From the NCBI GenBank assembly GCA_036172665.1, contig CM069876.1:43121001-43185000 (forward strand): a stretch of DNA of 64,000 bases, given 5' to 3'. This document shows, in pieces, positions 1 to 14,600 of the stretch. Positions within the stretch are counted from its first letter, which is position 1. Each line of letters begins with the position of its first letter. The notes beneath the pieces are model-generated. The model was not told the DNA's origin. It searched no databases and was given only the letters and a program-made list of their open reading frames with translations. The translations under genes were made by a program, and so were the position numbers. Source of the DNA: Prosopocoilus inquinatus (Eukaryota > Arthropoda > Insecta > Coleoptera > Lucanidae).

Positions 1-1000
1 ATTTAGATCGGAAAAGCTTCAAATTTGATTCAGAGAACATTAGAATTCCGATTTTAGATTGACAATAGGTTTGTGATCTTCAAATTGTAATTGTTAATCG
101 CCCATGTGATTAAAAACTAATATCGAGCCTTAATTCAATCTAAATCGAACTTGAACCGCTCAAGATGAATTGATCAGCTTTAGATTTTGTCTTAATACGG
201 TCGAATACCGCTAAGTTTAGATCAACAATAGCTTCCGATCTTCAAACTGAATTGGTTAATTGGTAATTCAATCTAAATCAAGGTTGAACCGCTCAATGTG
301 AGCTGATCAGTTTTAGATTTTAGCTTAACACGTTTCAATTCGGCTAAATTTAGATGAAAAATAGGTTCTTAAATTTTTTTTCTCGTTGAACGTCATTAAA
401 AAAAGACTAATTTAGAGCCGCAATTAGTCTAAATCGAACTTGAACCGCTGAATGTGAATTGATCAGTTTTAGATATTAGTTTAACACGTTTTAATTCAAC
501 TAAATTTAGATCAAAAATAACTAAGAGTCTCTAATTTTTTATTTCGTTGAACGTCTACTTCATTAAAAACATCTAATACAGAGCCGCAATTAATCTAAAT
601 CGAACTTGAACAGCTCTCAATGTGAATTGATCAGTTTTAGATTTTGACTTGATATGTTCGAATTCCGCTAAATTTAGATCACCAATAGCTTCAGAAGCTT
701 CAAATTGTATTGGTTAAACGTCCACGTCGCGTCGTTGGAAGTTAATATCGACTCTCAATTCAATCTAATTTAAATCAAACTTGAACGGCTCAATGTGAAT
801 TGATCAGTTTTAGATCTCAGCTGCTTAACATGTTTTAATTCGACTAAATTTAGATCAAAAATAGCTACAGAGTCTTTAATTTTTTTTTTTCGTTGAACGT
901 TAACCTCATAAAAAAACTGAGCCGCAATTAACCTAAATCGATTTTGAACCACTCAATGTGAATTGATCAGTTTTAGAACTTACCTTAGCACTTATTTAGT
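1..1000. repeat. Degenerate ~160-bp tandem repeat, about six copies
   Basis: The block gaattgatcagttttagat recurs with GATCAG at 172, 305, 461, 629, 802 and 965. Each copy follows an aatctaaatcgaacttgaac segment. The array runs off the left edge, and no gene is visible in it. Confidence 0.85.
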
Positions 1001-2560
1001 CGACCATCTTTAGGCTAACTTTAGCTACGTTGTACAGGGTGTTCCGGACTATTGAAAAAATGCGAAAATTTAAATTCATTTTATTAAGAAAACATCTTAA
1101 CCAAGTATAAGTTTTCATTCTAATTTCTAATTTTAATCATAAGATAATCAACTTTAGACCAGAAAAAAGGGGCAAGAGAGGTAAGGACGGGGAAAGACAA
1201 AAAACGTAACTCGCAAATAAGTTGAAAGGAAATCTAAAGCAGGCAAACATAAAACAATTATCTGATGACAGATTAGAAGCAAAATGGAAACAACAAGACG
1301 GGAGAAATAACAAAGAAAAGGAAAGGAAAACAAAAAAATACGAGCGAGAAGGAGGCACGGATTTGACAAAGAAAGAAAACTTAAAGTTACATTCTCTCCA
1401 ATAACTTTACACCTAAAAGGTTAAGATTGACAGCACCGTAGCCAGGGGGGCTTGCGCCGGGGGCATAGATCCGAAAGGGCGCAACCGTAAACGCCCGGAA
1501 AATCGATCTTATATTTTATTCGAAAGTTTAATTTAGTTTCTGATTCAAGACTTATCTGTTTCATTTCAATATAAATTTCCCAGTAGATAAGAACTGGACA
1601 GGAAACGTTACAGTCTAAACAACAATTTAAGATCGCATTACCCGTAGAAACCGTGCGAATACGTCTCCGTTCCGTGCCGTGCTAAATTAATTTTAAAACT
1701 TAAAATTAAAGTTGCCCCTACGTTAGGCGGCCTTGGTAGTGCCTGTGGTTAAGCGAGGAGAGGTCGTAGTTTTTAATATAAACAACAATTAGGCACTGCG
1801 ACTAGAAAGAATGCAAAATTAATAAGTGTCCACCTAAACCTCGTTTTGGCATAGCAGTTTAACGCCCTAGAAACTCCCTCACATGTTTTACACGCTATGA
1901 AACCCAACCTCGATGCCCAGAATCTAATCGAAGACCCCCAGGGCGTCCTAGGGTCTCTGTTACTCCGTTCTGCCTAAAAGGTATTGTCACGAGTTGGTCG
2001 TCTCCGGCATGTCATGAACTGTCTGCGTCTAGACTTGGAGGTTGCCAAGCTTAAGGTGGTAAGGGAGCAACGGATCCAATCCAAATTTGGGAAAAGAAGA
2101 AAACTGGTGCATTTAGAATTAGAAGACCTTTGGACTTGTGTAATGGGAAAAATGTATATTAGAAAATATAAACTTGAAGAAAATACCTAGTAGAGTGTAA
2201 ACAAGAGAGACAGAGGAAGATCAACATAAAGAACCCCATTATCATAAATATGATGTAAGTCTTCATATTTGCGGTCTTACCACACAAGTCGCGTTCTTTC
2301 TCCTTCATGTACCTTACACGCCATTAAGCATAATAATGCTAATAACGACATGGGCTAGCGCTTCTTCTTCTTCTTCTGGTGTTGGTGAAGACAGGTGATT
2401 GCTTGGAGCATCCGACCTACTCTCCAAAAGAGAAAGAGAAACTCCGGGTCCTCTCAGCAGCTGACGCAGAAGGCGACAACCACACACAAAGCGCCTCCTC
2501 AAAGAGAAAGAAGACGAGGACGAAAACCGGCGGCGGCGCGCTCTCCCGGCCTTCCGAGAG
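1001..2560. other. Non-genic upstream region of the cuticle gene
   Basis: I see no coding exon supported by codon pattern and splice sites. Notable are a GC-rich patch at 1440-1500, an acagggtg element-end motif at 1034, and a GC-rich stretch at 2440-2565 just before the predicted promoter. Confidence 0.5.
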
Positions 2561-2571
2561 TGATGCTCTTG

Positions 2572-2600
2572 TATAGAAAGTAATGCAAGAATTTTTCAGT
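2572..2600 (+). promoter_or_regulatory. Candidate TATA box and initiator of the cuticle gene
   Basis: TATAGAAA (2572-2579) lies 26 nt before an arthropod initiator TCAGT whose A would be +1 at 2598. This predicts a 73-nt 5' UTR before the ATG at 2671. The spacing is right, but the match is based only on short motifs. Confidence 0.5.
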
Positions 2601-2670
2601 GTCAATGCTAGCGAGCCTCAAGAAGCAGATCCGAAGAACTGGTTCTGTGTCGTGCTTATTCGAATTCAAC

Positions 2671-2688
2671 ATGCAGCTCAAATACGTG
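2671..2688 (+). CDS. Cuticle gene exon 1 (start codon, first six residues)
   Basis: ATG CAG CTC AAA TAC GTG is followed directly by the donor gtgagt. It follows a good insect start context (caacATG). It joins in phase 0 to VPALCFIMGFTC at 7262 and so completes a hydrophobic signal peptide. This exon is too short for ORF callers, and intron 1 is about 4.6 kb. Confidence 0.8.
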
Positions 2689-5600
2689 GTGAGTCGTCGA
2701 TTATTCTAATTTTTTTCTTACCTCTTGAACTCAGAAAGAAAGTCAATTTGTTTACTTGCGGTTTTAATTGACGTTATGTGCTCGTGAGACAATCATTTGG
2801 GAAGACAATGGGAAACAGGAAAACGCAAATTCTTTTGCGAGGTGATCCAGGAACCCAGGTCAATGTTTGCAGATTTCTAAATCAACTTTTCATGTGCAAT
2901 TTTAATTCAGAGAGAGAGCTGAAAAAGTTTTTTTTTTTTTACTTGATACGTCACGTGCACTAATTTTTATTATTAAATTAAATTATAAATGCTGACAAGT
3001 TAAATAACAATAAAAAAATTGGGAGTGCGTTGTTTAAAAAAATAATTAAAAAAAAGCTACAATTGGGAGCGCATTATTTAAAAAATAATTAAAAAGCTGA
3101 AATTGCGTTTTACCATTATTTAAAAACAAATATTAAAATGAAATGGGATTTTATTTTTTGTATGCCGCGAGTTAACAGCAATCATTTGTTATTATTATTA
3201 TTATTATTTCTAATTACCAGGAGGAAATTTCAAAAGAAAAAAATGATAAAGGGGCTAATTTAGTTCAAAAAATGTTGAAATAATCAAAACAATTAAGAAA
3301 ATCATCGTATCAATTTCAGAGTAAAATTATTTGTTGAATGTTCAATAATTAAAATGACAGTCATTTTGAAAAAATACAAAAAAAAACTGATTTAATTGAA
3401 GAAGTTAATCTGGACGGAAAAAATTGTAAATAAAAAAAATAAACTCGAAGAAAATATTAATTTAATTAAAAGACTTGGTAGAGTTGTCCGAATATGAGAA
3501 GGACCTATGGGGGGGGGAGCTTATCTGCTTGCATTGCTTATATGCGACGCGTCACGTGACCGACCCTTCTTAAATTGCGAGAGCTCTATCGGAGAGGGTG
3601 AAAGAAAACAAACCTAATAATAATAATAATTAAGAAGAATTATGGCCTTTTTCATAACCAGACTTTAATGAAACTTTAATTTAAGATTACTTTAAGAATA
3701 GGGAAACAAATGTGTCGTTTTAGGTTAAAGTAACTTTAAATTTAAAGTCCTGTTTTGAAATCATCCCTTAATGCAAGATAATAATAAATTATGAAGAGTT
3801 ACGAAATTTGAAGAAAAGAATTTTGATTACCAAAGAGTTATTGAAATGCAAGCTTCAAGTTCAAGGTCAGTTGTAGCACCATAATTAGTACTTAAGAATT
3901 AATGAAAAATAATAAGAAAAGATGGAAAGTTAGACATAAAATTTCAATCTGATCAAAGAGTAATTAAAATAGGAAACAATTTCACAAATGCTTCAAGTTT
4001 CAAGTTCAAGGTCAGTGGTCGTTGGCACCGTAATTAGTACTTAGCAGAGAAAAAGCATCTGGCGAAGAATTTGCAAAGAACTATTAAAACAAATTCAAAC
4101 TAAAAGTTATACCAATTTCACGAACTACATTGATTTGAAGTAACAAAAACTCAAAAGAAAAAATAAAATCATTTCCTCAATCTGAAAGCTAAATTATTTA
4201 TTCAATAAAAATGTCTATATTATTTTGGGAAAATAAATAACCGATGCAATTTGAAAACTTGTGGATTTCCGGAAGGGAAAAATTATAAATTAAAGAAAAG
4301 TGGCAAGAAGAAAAAACGCAATTAAGAGATTTGGTAGAAAATATGTTGAATGTGAGAGGAATTTATCTGCTTGTATTGCTTATGCAGTACGGGTCACGTG
4401 ACAGGACCTTCTCAAATCGTAAGATCTCTAAATGGAGAGAGTGAAAAAAAACAAAAAAAATGTAAATTATAAAAAACTTAACATGAAGAAAAAACGCAAT
4501 TTAAAAAAAAAAATTGGTGGAGTGGTCAGAATATGAGAAGGACTTGACGTGACAGGATCTTCTCAAATCGCGAGAGCTCTAAATGGACAGCAATTAAAAA
4601 AAAAAGATTTGGTAGAGTGGTTGGAATATGAGAAGGACTTGCGGGGCGGAGCTTACCTGCTTGTATTGCTTATGTAGTACGCGTCACGTGACATGACCTT
4701 CTCAAATTGCAAGAGCTCTAAACGGAGAGAGTGAAAAAAAAAACAAAAAAAATGTAAATTAAAAAAAAGTAACATGAAGAGAAAATGCAATGAAAAAAAA
4801 AATGATTTGGTAGAGTGGTCGGAATATGAGAAGGACCTGCGGGGCAGAGCTTACCTGTTTATATTGCTTATGTACTATCTACCAGTCACGTGACGTAACC
4901 TTCTCAAATTACAAGAGCTCTAAATGGAGAGAGTGAAAGAAGGCATATCTAAAAATAATTACAAATTAATCGAAGATAATAAAAATCTACGGAACGTTAC
5001 TAGGTTTGAACAGAATGTAATTAGAATAGAGAATGCAATTCTATAAACGCTAGCCTCAAGTTCAAGGTCAGCAGTAATCGGTACTTAACAGCAAGGAAAA
5101 GTATCTGGCGAAGAATGTGCAAGAACGAATAAAATAAATTCAAACTAAAAGTTACATTAATGAAGTTGAGGACTCACATCAAATTGAGATAATAAGATAC
5201 AAAATAAAAGAAAAACATATTAATGAAGAAAATAAACTGCGCAGATTTTCAAGATCGAAACTTCACAGGTACATCGTTGTAAAAAAAAGAAAATGAAAGA
5301 ATCAAACAACGCCTTGACATTTTAGAACTAAAAAGTACAGCAAAAATAATTCAACATTTTTTTTTTTGGTTTGGACCTTTTTCTAATACATTTTAGACGT
5401 TTAAAGGCCAATTTTTCAATCATGGTTTAATTTTAATCTCCATTTAATTCCTATGGAAGCAATTGTCCTCATAATTGTCATCACGGGAATAAAACGAAGC
5501 TTAAAATTAAACTGTGATGGAAAAACCAGGCCTAAGAGCAGTAAATTTTATTTATTTTACTATGGTATCAATTATTAAAGTTATAATTGGAGCAGGCCGT

Positions 5601-8600
5601 GGTTTGCATTACACAGTTGGCATAAGTGAGTAACTAGACAAAACCACTTTTTAATTTGAGGTTATACACAGGCCGTGGATCACATTCAACAGTTGGCATG
5701 AGTGAGTACCTATACAAAACAACTTTTTAATTTGAGGTTGTGCACAGAACTGTCAAATTTTGACAACTTAATATGCGTGAAACAGCGTGACCACTAATAA
5801 CTTTGTGTGTATTGATTAATCAATTTTTTGTACAAAACTTCGAGCCTAAATTCAATTAAACAATCATTAATAATAAACACTACTATTTTGTTTCTTTTGT
5901 CTTTCGCGTTTCTTCATTTGTTTTTCTGAATATTCAAGCTTTTTTCTTCACATTTTGTTTTAAAACCAATTTCTTTCTTTCTCTTGCTCTCAAATCAACT
6001 TTAACTTGACGAAGTCTCATTCGTATGCAGCGATCAATTTATTGTGTTGTATATTTTGTGTTCAATTGTCCGGGCGGGAAATTTAAATCAGTTTTTATTT
6101 GGAAAGCGAAATATGCGGTTCGTTGAACGATAAATGAAAGAAGTGTAATTAAAATTTATTTAAAAAATAGGGAGGGGCCGAAAGATAAAAACTAAAAATG
6201 GGAATGCAAAAGATAAAGCAATATTTTTTTCGGTAAATGACATCAAGTGAGAAAATTATTTAATGCTTTCAGATAAGTACGATTTATGATCTATGCATGT
6301 ATTGTTCTTTGTTTTTACTTCTTTTACTTACTTTTCTGTTTTTCTTTCCCATCCTACCCACTGCCCTTCCCTCATTTATTTTCCTAATTGGCGCCTATCT
6401 GAAAACATACCGAGGTGGCTTCGAAACTCTCACCCAATGCGACATTATCTTTGTTTGCGACTGTACATCGTACTTACGTAATAAAACCACTAATTTAATT
6501 CTTTAAGTTGTTTCTCAAGAAGGAAATATTTTCTTGAATTTTTCTTTATTGGACATAATTAAAGATTCATTACGTCCAGCTGTGAAAACTTTGTGACTAA
6601 TTAAACACTTGCGCAGATTTAATTAACAGAATTAATACTTAATTAGTAACTTTAGCAAATCTTTTCGCAGAAAAGATTTTCTGCATCTTTCTGGCTCGAT
6701 TACTTATCTACTCCCGGCGCTTTTTTTATTTTTAAGAATATATACCGGTCGTCGTTGTAAAGTGAATACATGCACGTAGGCCCGCAAAAAGAAAATTTCT
6801 AAGATCTTCGTTTGATTCAATCACTGGTAGAATTGAAGATCCGATATTTGTTTCTACTTTAGGATTTAATTAAGTGAAATAAAGGGACAAGGAGGAACAG
6901 ACAACTCAACGGGTTGGTCTGGTTGTATTCCTTTCGGGGGAAAAAGAGAAGAACAAGGTGTAAACTTTGTACATACACGTATGCATAACAATTTATCTGT
7001 TGCCAATAAAATTATCATTACTTTTAAGTACAAAAGCATAATACTCTCTTAAAGCTTATTGCAAGTCAGCTCAGATTACAGATCAGAAGGTCTAACCCTT
7101 GACATACTCGTTACAAAAGTAATCATCTTTGATTATTGACTTCGTTTGAGTATCAATTTAACAGCCCGTATCCTATTAAAGTAGACCAGCGACATTTTGT
7201 AACGACTAAACTACATAAATAAACGTAGTTGATGATTTTTATTAACAATTTCTTTTTCAAGGTTCCCGCTCTGTGCTTCATTATGGGCTTCACGTGCGCA
7301 AACGAACCGGCCAAGGTCTACGAAGAAGATTCGCCAGAAGTCCTCAGGAAATACAGGCAATCGCCGACCAACGTGTTCAGTCCTTCTCAATTCATTTACC
7401 TGAGAGCCTCCCAACAGGATCCTCGAAGTAGAAGGTACTGTCAACAGCAGCAGGTCGACTCTGAAAACCTGCTGAAGATCGAGGGGCAGTTAAGAAAGAG
7501 GAACGTCGCAGAACTGGACGAAGGCCAAAGGTATGCGGAAAGCAGGCCGGTGACATCGAGAGCTTGGAAAGTCGTCCATCCTAAATTTGTCACGGAGAAA
7601 ACCGTCATGGATGATCAGAATCCGCCATCAGTGGAAATGGTGAAGTCGCGTAAGGTCAAACGAGAAAACCACAACGCCACCTTGCAGAGGCGCGAGCTGA
7701 TTGACCTTGGAGGAAATTACTTGACACATCCCCATCCCCCCTCGTTTTACTTCGATTCTTTGAAAAACAACGGCGACGGGAACCCCCACGATAAAGACAT
7801 AAACGCCCTCAATTCCTTGCTTGGGAAAACACCCATGGCACAACTTCGGGGGTTGCAGCAACTCCTCCATTCCCACGCTGTTAACGTCGCCCCATTACGT
7901 CAGCAGGACCACACGCCAATCAAAGAGCACGTAGATGACATTGAGAACCCCCAAACGAAACCTAACATCAAGGTACTACTTACTCTTATGAATACTTATG
8001 AATTTTTGAGATGATCGAAAAATGATAAATGTTAAAATTGTAGGTGGAGCCTCAACCTGTCGTTTCCCATGAAGTACAGGCGCAGGTAATCCTGCAAGCC
8101 CAACCAAATCTGAATGACCTACAAGCTCATTTGGATGCGGTCTCTCAAAGGCAAGCGCACGAAGCCATCGCGCAAGCTCAACAGAAAGCTTTGGAAAACT
8201 TGAAGCTCCAACACGAAGCCTTGGCCTTGGCGAAAATCCAAGCGGAGAAGATCGCCTTGGCCCAAGTCCAATCCCAAAACTTGGCGCTTGCCCACGCCCA
8301 AGCTGAGGCCCAAGCTCTGGCCCAGGCGGAAGCCCAAGCTCAGTCACTAGCGCAGGCAAAGGCGGAACTACTTCACCAGAACGCGTTGCAGAAGGTTAAG
8401 GAAGAGGAAGCAGAGTTGAAGGCCCAAGAGAAGAACGAGGAGGTGCCGGATCAAAACTCGCAGCAGCAAACCTTGGCCTTGAAAATTCTTCACCAGGCAG
8501 CGGAGAACATCAGGAATAAAAACGCTGAGATCCACGCACGCCGTCAGGCTCAAGCCTACAAAGAATTAGCAAGCAGGCAAAACAGTCTGGTCTCCTTGGA

Positions 8601-11600
8601 CAACTTACCTGAACACACCATCTCGTCACATCCAACCATCCAAGAAGCCACAACGTACATCCAGCCGCAAGCCCTTGCTATAACGCAGCAAGAAATCCCC
8701 GTTTACCTTCAGCCAAGCCCGGAGCTTCAAGAGCACTACGTCCAACCGGAAGAAGCAAACGTCGTGGAGGAGCAAGAAGTTGCCGACACCGACGGAGAGT
8801 ATAACGTAAGTAAAAGCAAAAACGATGAGTGCATTAGACCTAAGCGCGCGATTACTTTTAATAACGATTCGGATTACGATGACACAACCCTAACACCCAG
8901 CGATTACGATGATTACGTCACCGAAACCGATCCGCCGCTGCCACTACCGGAAAAATTGGTGTCAATTAAAGTCAGCGATGGAAAACTAGACCTTTACAAC
9001 GACGACCAGCACTTGCTCTCCGTGATTTCGGAGAACCACACCTCCTCTCACCCCATACTCGATGATCAGTCGGTTGCCATTGACAGGCGGTACTTGGTTT
9101 CGCCCCCTAAGAAAAAATACCCTTACGTCGAGCGTAAGCCGGTGGAAGTTTGGGGGTCTGATCATCACCACCAGCTTGATTTAAACGATGGCGGTCGTAA
9201 ACTGGTGTTGAAAGACTTGGGGAAACATGAGAAGGTCATCGTGATTAATAACTCGAATGACAATCATAATTACGGGGCGAATGTCAAGGTGCAGGGGGGG
9301 TCTTCTGGTCATGGTCATGGTCATAAACGTAAGCCGTATCGCAGACGAAGACGGCCTAAGCATAAGCGGGGGAAGCTGCCTTATATCCATAAGAAAATAA
9401 GGGTGGCTTTGCATAAGTTGGGGCACATAATAGTGAAGCACGATTTTGATGAGTGACTGTCAAAGTGAGGGGAGAGGGGTTATTCTTGTTAGGAGTACAA
9501 TTTTTTTAAGTAAGTACGCGATCTAAAGTTAAGAAAAGCTTCTTTCCTGTCAAGAAAGTCTACTCGAGAATAATTTTCTTCGGCTTGGATTCGAGTTTAA
9601 AGAAATGTAAAACCTGATTTGTCGAAAAAAATCATCTGTCTGTTTAGTATTGCGTATGACTGGCTTCATGCTTAATTCCCTGATAGTTAGGCAACTCCAA
9701 CAACACATAAATTGTTAGGGTTGCCTAGATCAAGACCCCTAAATAAATAAAAATGTCATAAATGTCATGAATGTCAACGTTAAGGCCTTCTTTAATGCAA
9801 AGCGATGCAGTATTTTATGTCCCCCGGAAATTCTTTCCTCTTTTTGTTGCATTGTAGACGCGTACATTACAATTAAGGACGAAAGGTCGAATTCAGTTCG
9901 ACCGCCAACAAAGCACACTTGCCATCTTATTTTTTTTATTCGTACCAACCTTTTCGACGATAGATAGAATCGTAAAAGTAAGGAAATGACTTCGGAAGAC
10001 TTCAATTTCATACAATGTATCGGGTGATCAACGGAATCTATAATTAGAGGAGGCTGTGATAGGTGCTATTTTGTGCTGCGCGGTTGGAAACACTGGGAAA
10101 TAAATAATAAACTGAGAGTTGTCATATTTGAGGTTTTGAGGTTACGTTCGTGCTGTGTACAATCTTTATTTTGTTCGGATACGTGGTTTAAATCCTTTTT
10201 CAAAATATAAAAAGTTCCATAAGCCGAATCCGTTTATCAATCATTAAAAAAAAATAAGTGTCACAATTCTGACATTTCAAATTTTTAATTTCAAACTGCA
10301 AGCCTGTGTTGCCAACTTTTTTGGAAAATATCACAGCCTGCTCTAATTATAAATTCCATTGGTCGCATGGTAGTACGAAACTGACCTACTTTTGTTTTTA
10401 CAATTACAAATTGAAATAACACGCAGCATTTGACGTTTTCAAATAGTTGCTGCCAGATGCTGCCAGCAACTGCCGATCGTCTTTTGTTTTCACGACTTTA
10501 AATTGAGATAATATGCTGTGATACTTCCAAACATTGTTGCTAACTGCTGAATGTAATTTATCGCCGTCAAAAACAACACATTTTTTCAACGCTATTATTT
10601 TTGTGAGTTTGTCGCTTTTTTAATTCAGTTGTTTCTCTTCGATCGCCTTTTGTTTTTTCCACAATATTAAATGCGAATAATATGCAGTTGACTATCCTGA
10701 ACAATGCTAGATTCAATGTTTTTATTAATTTGTTTTTTTAATTCCACATTTTCTCCGCGTTGCTCAAATACCAAATTATCGATCGTTGTTTGTTTGGTGC
10801 TTTACGTAACAAGAAAAATTGTTAAAATAAAAAGTACTTCACCACTTTTTATTATTTATTTATTAGATTTATTAGAAATGTGGAAATGAAATATTTTCTT
10901 CTCTATCTGCATTAATTTCAGTATTAAAAAAAGAAAGCTTGGAAGGTTTATTTAAAATTCAAACTGTGACGTCAAAATTTATTTTTTGTTTTCTCGGTAC
11001 GCATTCATATTTTCAGAAAATGACTTTAAATGTCATTTACATTGCAAAAAAAAAACAAAAGAAAACGAACTTGTTTATATTGTTACGTTTTACTATAACT
11101 TTTTCGCCTCGTTTTCAATATTTATCATTCATTCCATTTGGTGTTTCTTGAGAAAAAAAATCATCAAAGTGCGACTAAAAGAATGAAAATTTCTCTCAGT
11201 TTCTTAAAAAAAAAGAATAAAATAAGTTAAAAAAATGTAAGTATGTATAAATTTAACCAATTTAAACAAACATTTACATCGATTCTACCCTGCGTTTATG
11301 TGACTGACAACGAGTTGATTTGTATACTGACTTCTTCAAAATTCTCTTTTTTTTATTGTATTATAAATCTCTGTGCATATTTTCTGTCGTGTTTTATTTC
11401 TATTTACTATTTAGCAATCTCTTCAATAAATATTTGTGTTGCACTTGACTCTGGTGTGTTGCTTTTCACATCTAGAAAGAAGCCTCAGATAGTTTCTATT
11501 TAAGTAAACATTGTCGTGAACATTGTAGTCAATTACTTGACATTTTTTTTAAATCTTTTAAGAAAACGAAGCAGTTGACATAAATTCTCAATCACATGCT

Positions 11601-14600
11601 AATTATATTTATAATTTAATTTTGTCTGTTACTTTATTTATTCTCGTTTAAAATGCCATTATCCTAGGGTTTTATTATTTTTGATTTGACGTTTTATTCT
11701 GTTAAGAAAAACATTCAGCAAACAATATGAAAGAAAAGAAAATTGATTTCATCTCTGATCGGTCTTTATTGAAGAACGATCAATCATTAGAGTGAAGTAT
11801 AATTTTCATTACGTGAACGCATGATCACGAGTTTTTTTTACCCCTTTTTGTCCCCAATCCTTTTTCAAACAGTTTGTGCAAAGGTACGATCTTGAATTTC
11901 CTTACCTTTTTTTTTTAACCTGGTTGTTGAAAATAAAGCCAGAAATCGGTCTCTTCCCTGTACCCTAGAGGTTGCTGGGGGGCGCCTGCTTTCGGTGTTT
12001 TCGGAATTATTGAAATTGGTTCACTCCTTCTCTCTATCCTCTCTATTTAGATAATTTTCCTTCATTATTACAATAGTTCAAATTTAAATATTGAATCTTT
12101 AAATAAAAAAAAGATTCGGCTAACATTGCAGCAATTAAATCTTGACAGCGAAATGATTATTATAAATTATAGGTAATCAAGTTGTAGGTCGTCAATTAAA
12201 AAAAAATACGAACACCTCAAGATTGCAAAAATTTTAGAAAGAGAGAAGAGGGACGAAGAAATCCGTACACTTTTGAAAGCCTTTTAAATTTTCTAAATCT
12301 TCCGAACTCATCGATGCAGGTCTGCATATTTCTTGGCACACTATAGTTAGAAGCTTAGTATTTGCAAAAAATTATCGGCGAGAAAATTTGATCGCAGAAT
12401 CAAATAGCAAGGTCAAAAACTGCGCTTTTCTCTTATCCCGAAGGTATTTAATCTCTTGGTTTATGTCACGTGGTGGATTTATGTAGCGAGATTGAGTCAT
12501 CAAATGAATTTTTTTTTCTGATATATTGAGTCGCAGCATTTGTTCTGTTTTTAAGCTCGATGTGAAGGTGTGATATAACTTCCATGAACTTTTATAATAA
12601 ATTTTAAGTTTCCTGTAATTTCAAAAGCTTCACGTATTCTTGCCATTTTGCGTTTACGATATATTTTCTAATTTATAATTTAATTTGAGCGTACATAATT
12701 ATGAATTCTTACAATTCAATAACTTTTCTCTTTATCTTCATTCTTATTATTATTATTTTTAGTCCTCTTCTTCTTTTTTAATGGCACAAAAACTATTTAA
12801 TAACGCCAGTTTCGTTCTTTTTTGCTTCAAATCAAAGCCTCCTCAAAAAGTTAACCACTTGTTCAATAACCACAACTAATTTTTCAAAGTCGATCTGCAT
12901 TTCCTGTTTCCATTTGGTGCAGAAAACTGTATAACTTGGTAATCAAGTCGTACTTTGAAACCAAACAGAAGAAAAGCAAGTCGTCATCAGCACAATCGCA
13001 CAAGTTGTATTTTAAGCGCTCCTTCAGGGATCAATACTAGCCCCTCGACTATTTTTGGTGTATCAAAATTATTTATTTAATGAGGTATACTCATATTATT
13101 TTATTTTCTTTCTAATTTTCAAACTACTCTTTAATGCCGGCTAATGCAAGTTATTGAATTCCCTACCCCCCCCCCCCCTCTTTGATTTTCTTAATTATAT
13201 ACTTGACTCCTCTAAACTTCTCAATCAATAGAAGTAATTATGTTTCGATCTGAATCGTTAATTTTTTTTTTCTTAATTTTGGTTAGCGAATTAACACCCC
13301 ATCATCATTTCTTTTTTATTTATAACTTTGGTTGTTCTGTTTAGTATATTTTACTTTTGGTTACCCAACTATACTTATAAATTCATGCAAATTGAAAGCT
13401 GTTGCGTTCAAGATTTTCCTTTGCTTGTGTGCGCGCAAAAGCAGCTCTTTTTTTTGTATTCGTGGAACGAATGACGGTAATTATAAAAACATAAGCAATT
13501 TATATGTGCATAAAATTTAACAAAAAAAAAATATATAGGTCTAGTGTGATTAGAAAGTATAATTCGAGATCAACTTAAATGCTTTCTACCATGCAAGTAC
13601 AATAATGATAACAATAATGCAGTTAATTGCACAGTTCCATGTCATAGGTAGTAGAAAAAGCTTACGTTTTTAAATTCGGAAAAGTTACGGGGGGGTATTT
13701 GGTGTTCACATCGATTTTTCAATGCTTATTTGGGATTCGGAATAAATCCAAATCAAACTTTCTCTCTCTTGTCTTTCACGTCGTCTGGTTTAAAAGCAGA
13801 CGTAACTCCTGTTCATTCATTCAGTTTTCCCAAAATTTAAGTCGAAAACTAACACCGTGGTGGAAAAAAGAGAATTGCAAAAGAAAAACGTAATTTCCAC
13901 CACGCTTCAGATGAATTTGGCGTATTCAACATACAGGGTGTGCTCGTTAAAAAAGTAGTTCACCACCGTGTTCCGCGAGGGCGTCTTTTATGTATACGTA
14001 CGTGTTTGAAAATGATTTTTTTTAATTAAGTTCAAAATAGTTTAAAAAATTAAGTCGTGTTGAGTACATCAAAATCACTTCGAATTTCTTTTCTTTTTTC
14101 GTGTAGGTAGAGGCCTTGTAATACTAAAATGTTTCAAAAACCTTGTTGCAAATCGTTTTTGATCGTGGTGGATCCCCCGAGCAGCCGGTTCAGCCCTATT
14201 TGTGGCTTTGCCATCAGAAGCGTAGCTCGAGAGTTCCACTACAAACCAAAACGACTTTTCGTTAACGTGTTTCAGTTATAAATCCTGCATTTTTGAGCGA
14301 GAAACAAACTAAATTTGTATACCGGTTGTTGAATGAAACTGAGATCACATAACTTGAATGATGAAAACAAATAGTGTAGGTAATTAAAGATGGAAATACA
14401 TGAAAGTGAGAATGGGATGGCATCAGGTTTTGTGCAAGACTGTCAAAGTATATGATGCACTTCTTTCTGTATGTTGTATTGACTATGTTCGCACTTGATG
14501 ACAACGACCGGTGTATTTTTGTATCACTTTAACTGTGTGAGATGTAATAAGCGAGTTACTAAGTTTCATTAAATTATACATAAATTATCTACCCAAGAAT

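Larger units (their letters stand above)
2689..7261 (+). other. Cuticle gene intron 1
   Basis: This 4.6-kb AT-rich intron holds the E-box tandem array (3475-4945), three FTZ-F1-like sites, a duplicated 76-bp block (5593-5745) and a TACCGGT inverted-repeat element (6741-6829). I see no other coding exon. Confidence 0.75.

Noticed and set aside
1984..2190. Plus-strand ORF of 68 codons upstream of the cuticle gene
   Set aside because: No recognisable motif, no splice partner and weak start context.
7976..8359. Minus-strand ORF of 127 codons and other minus-strand ORFs across 7211-9441
   Set aside because: They are antisense shadows of the high-GC cuticle exons.
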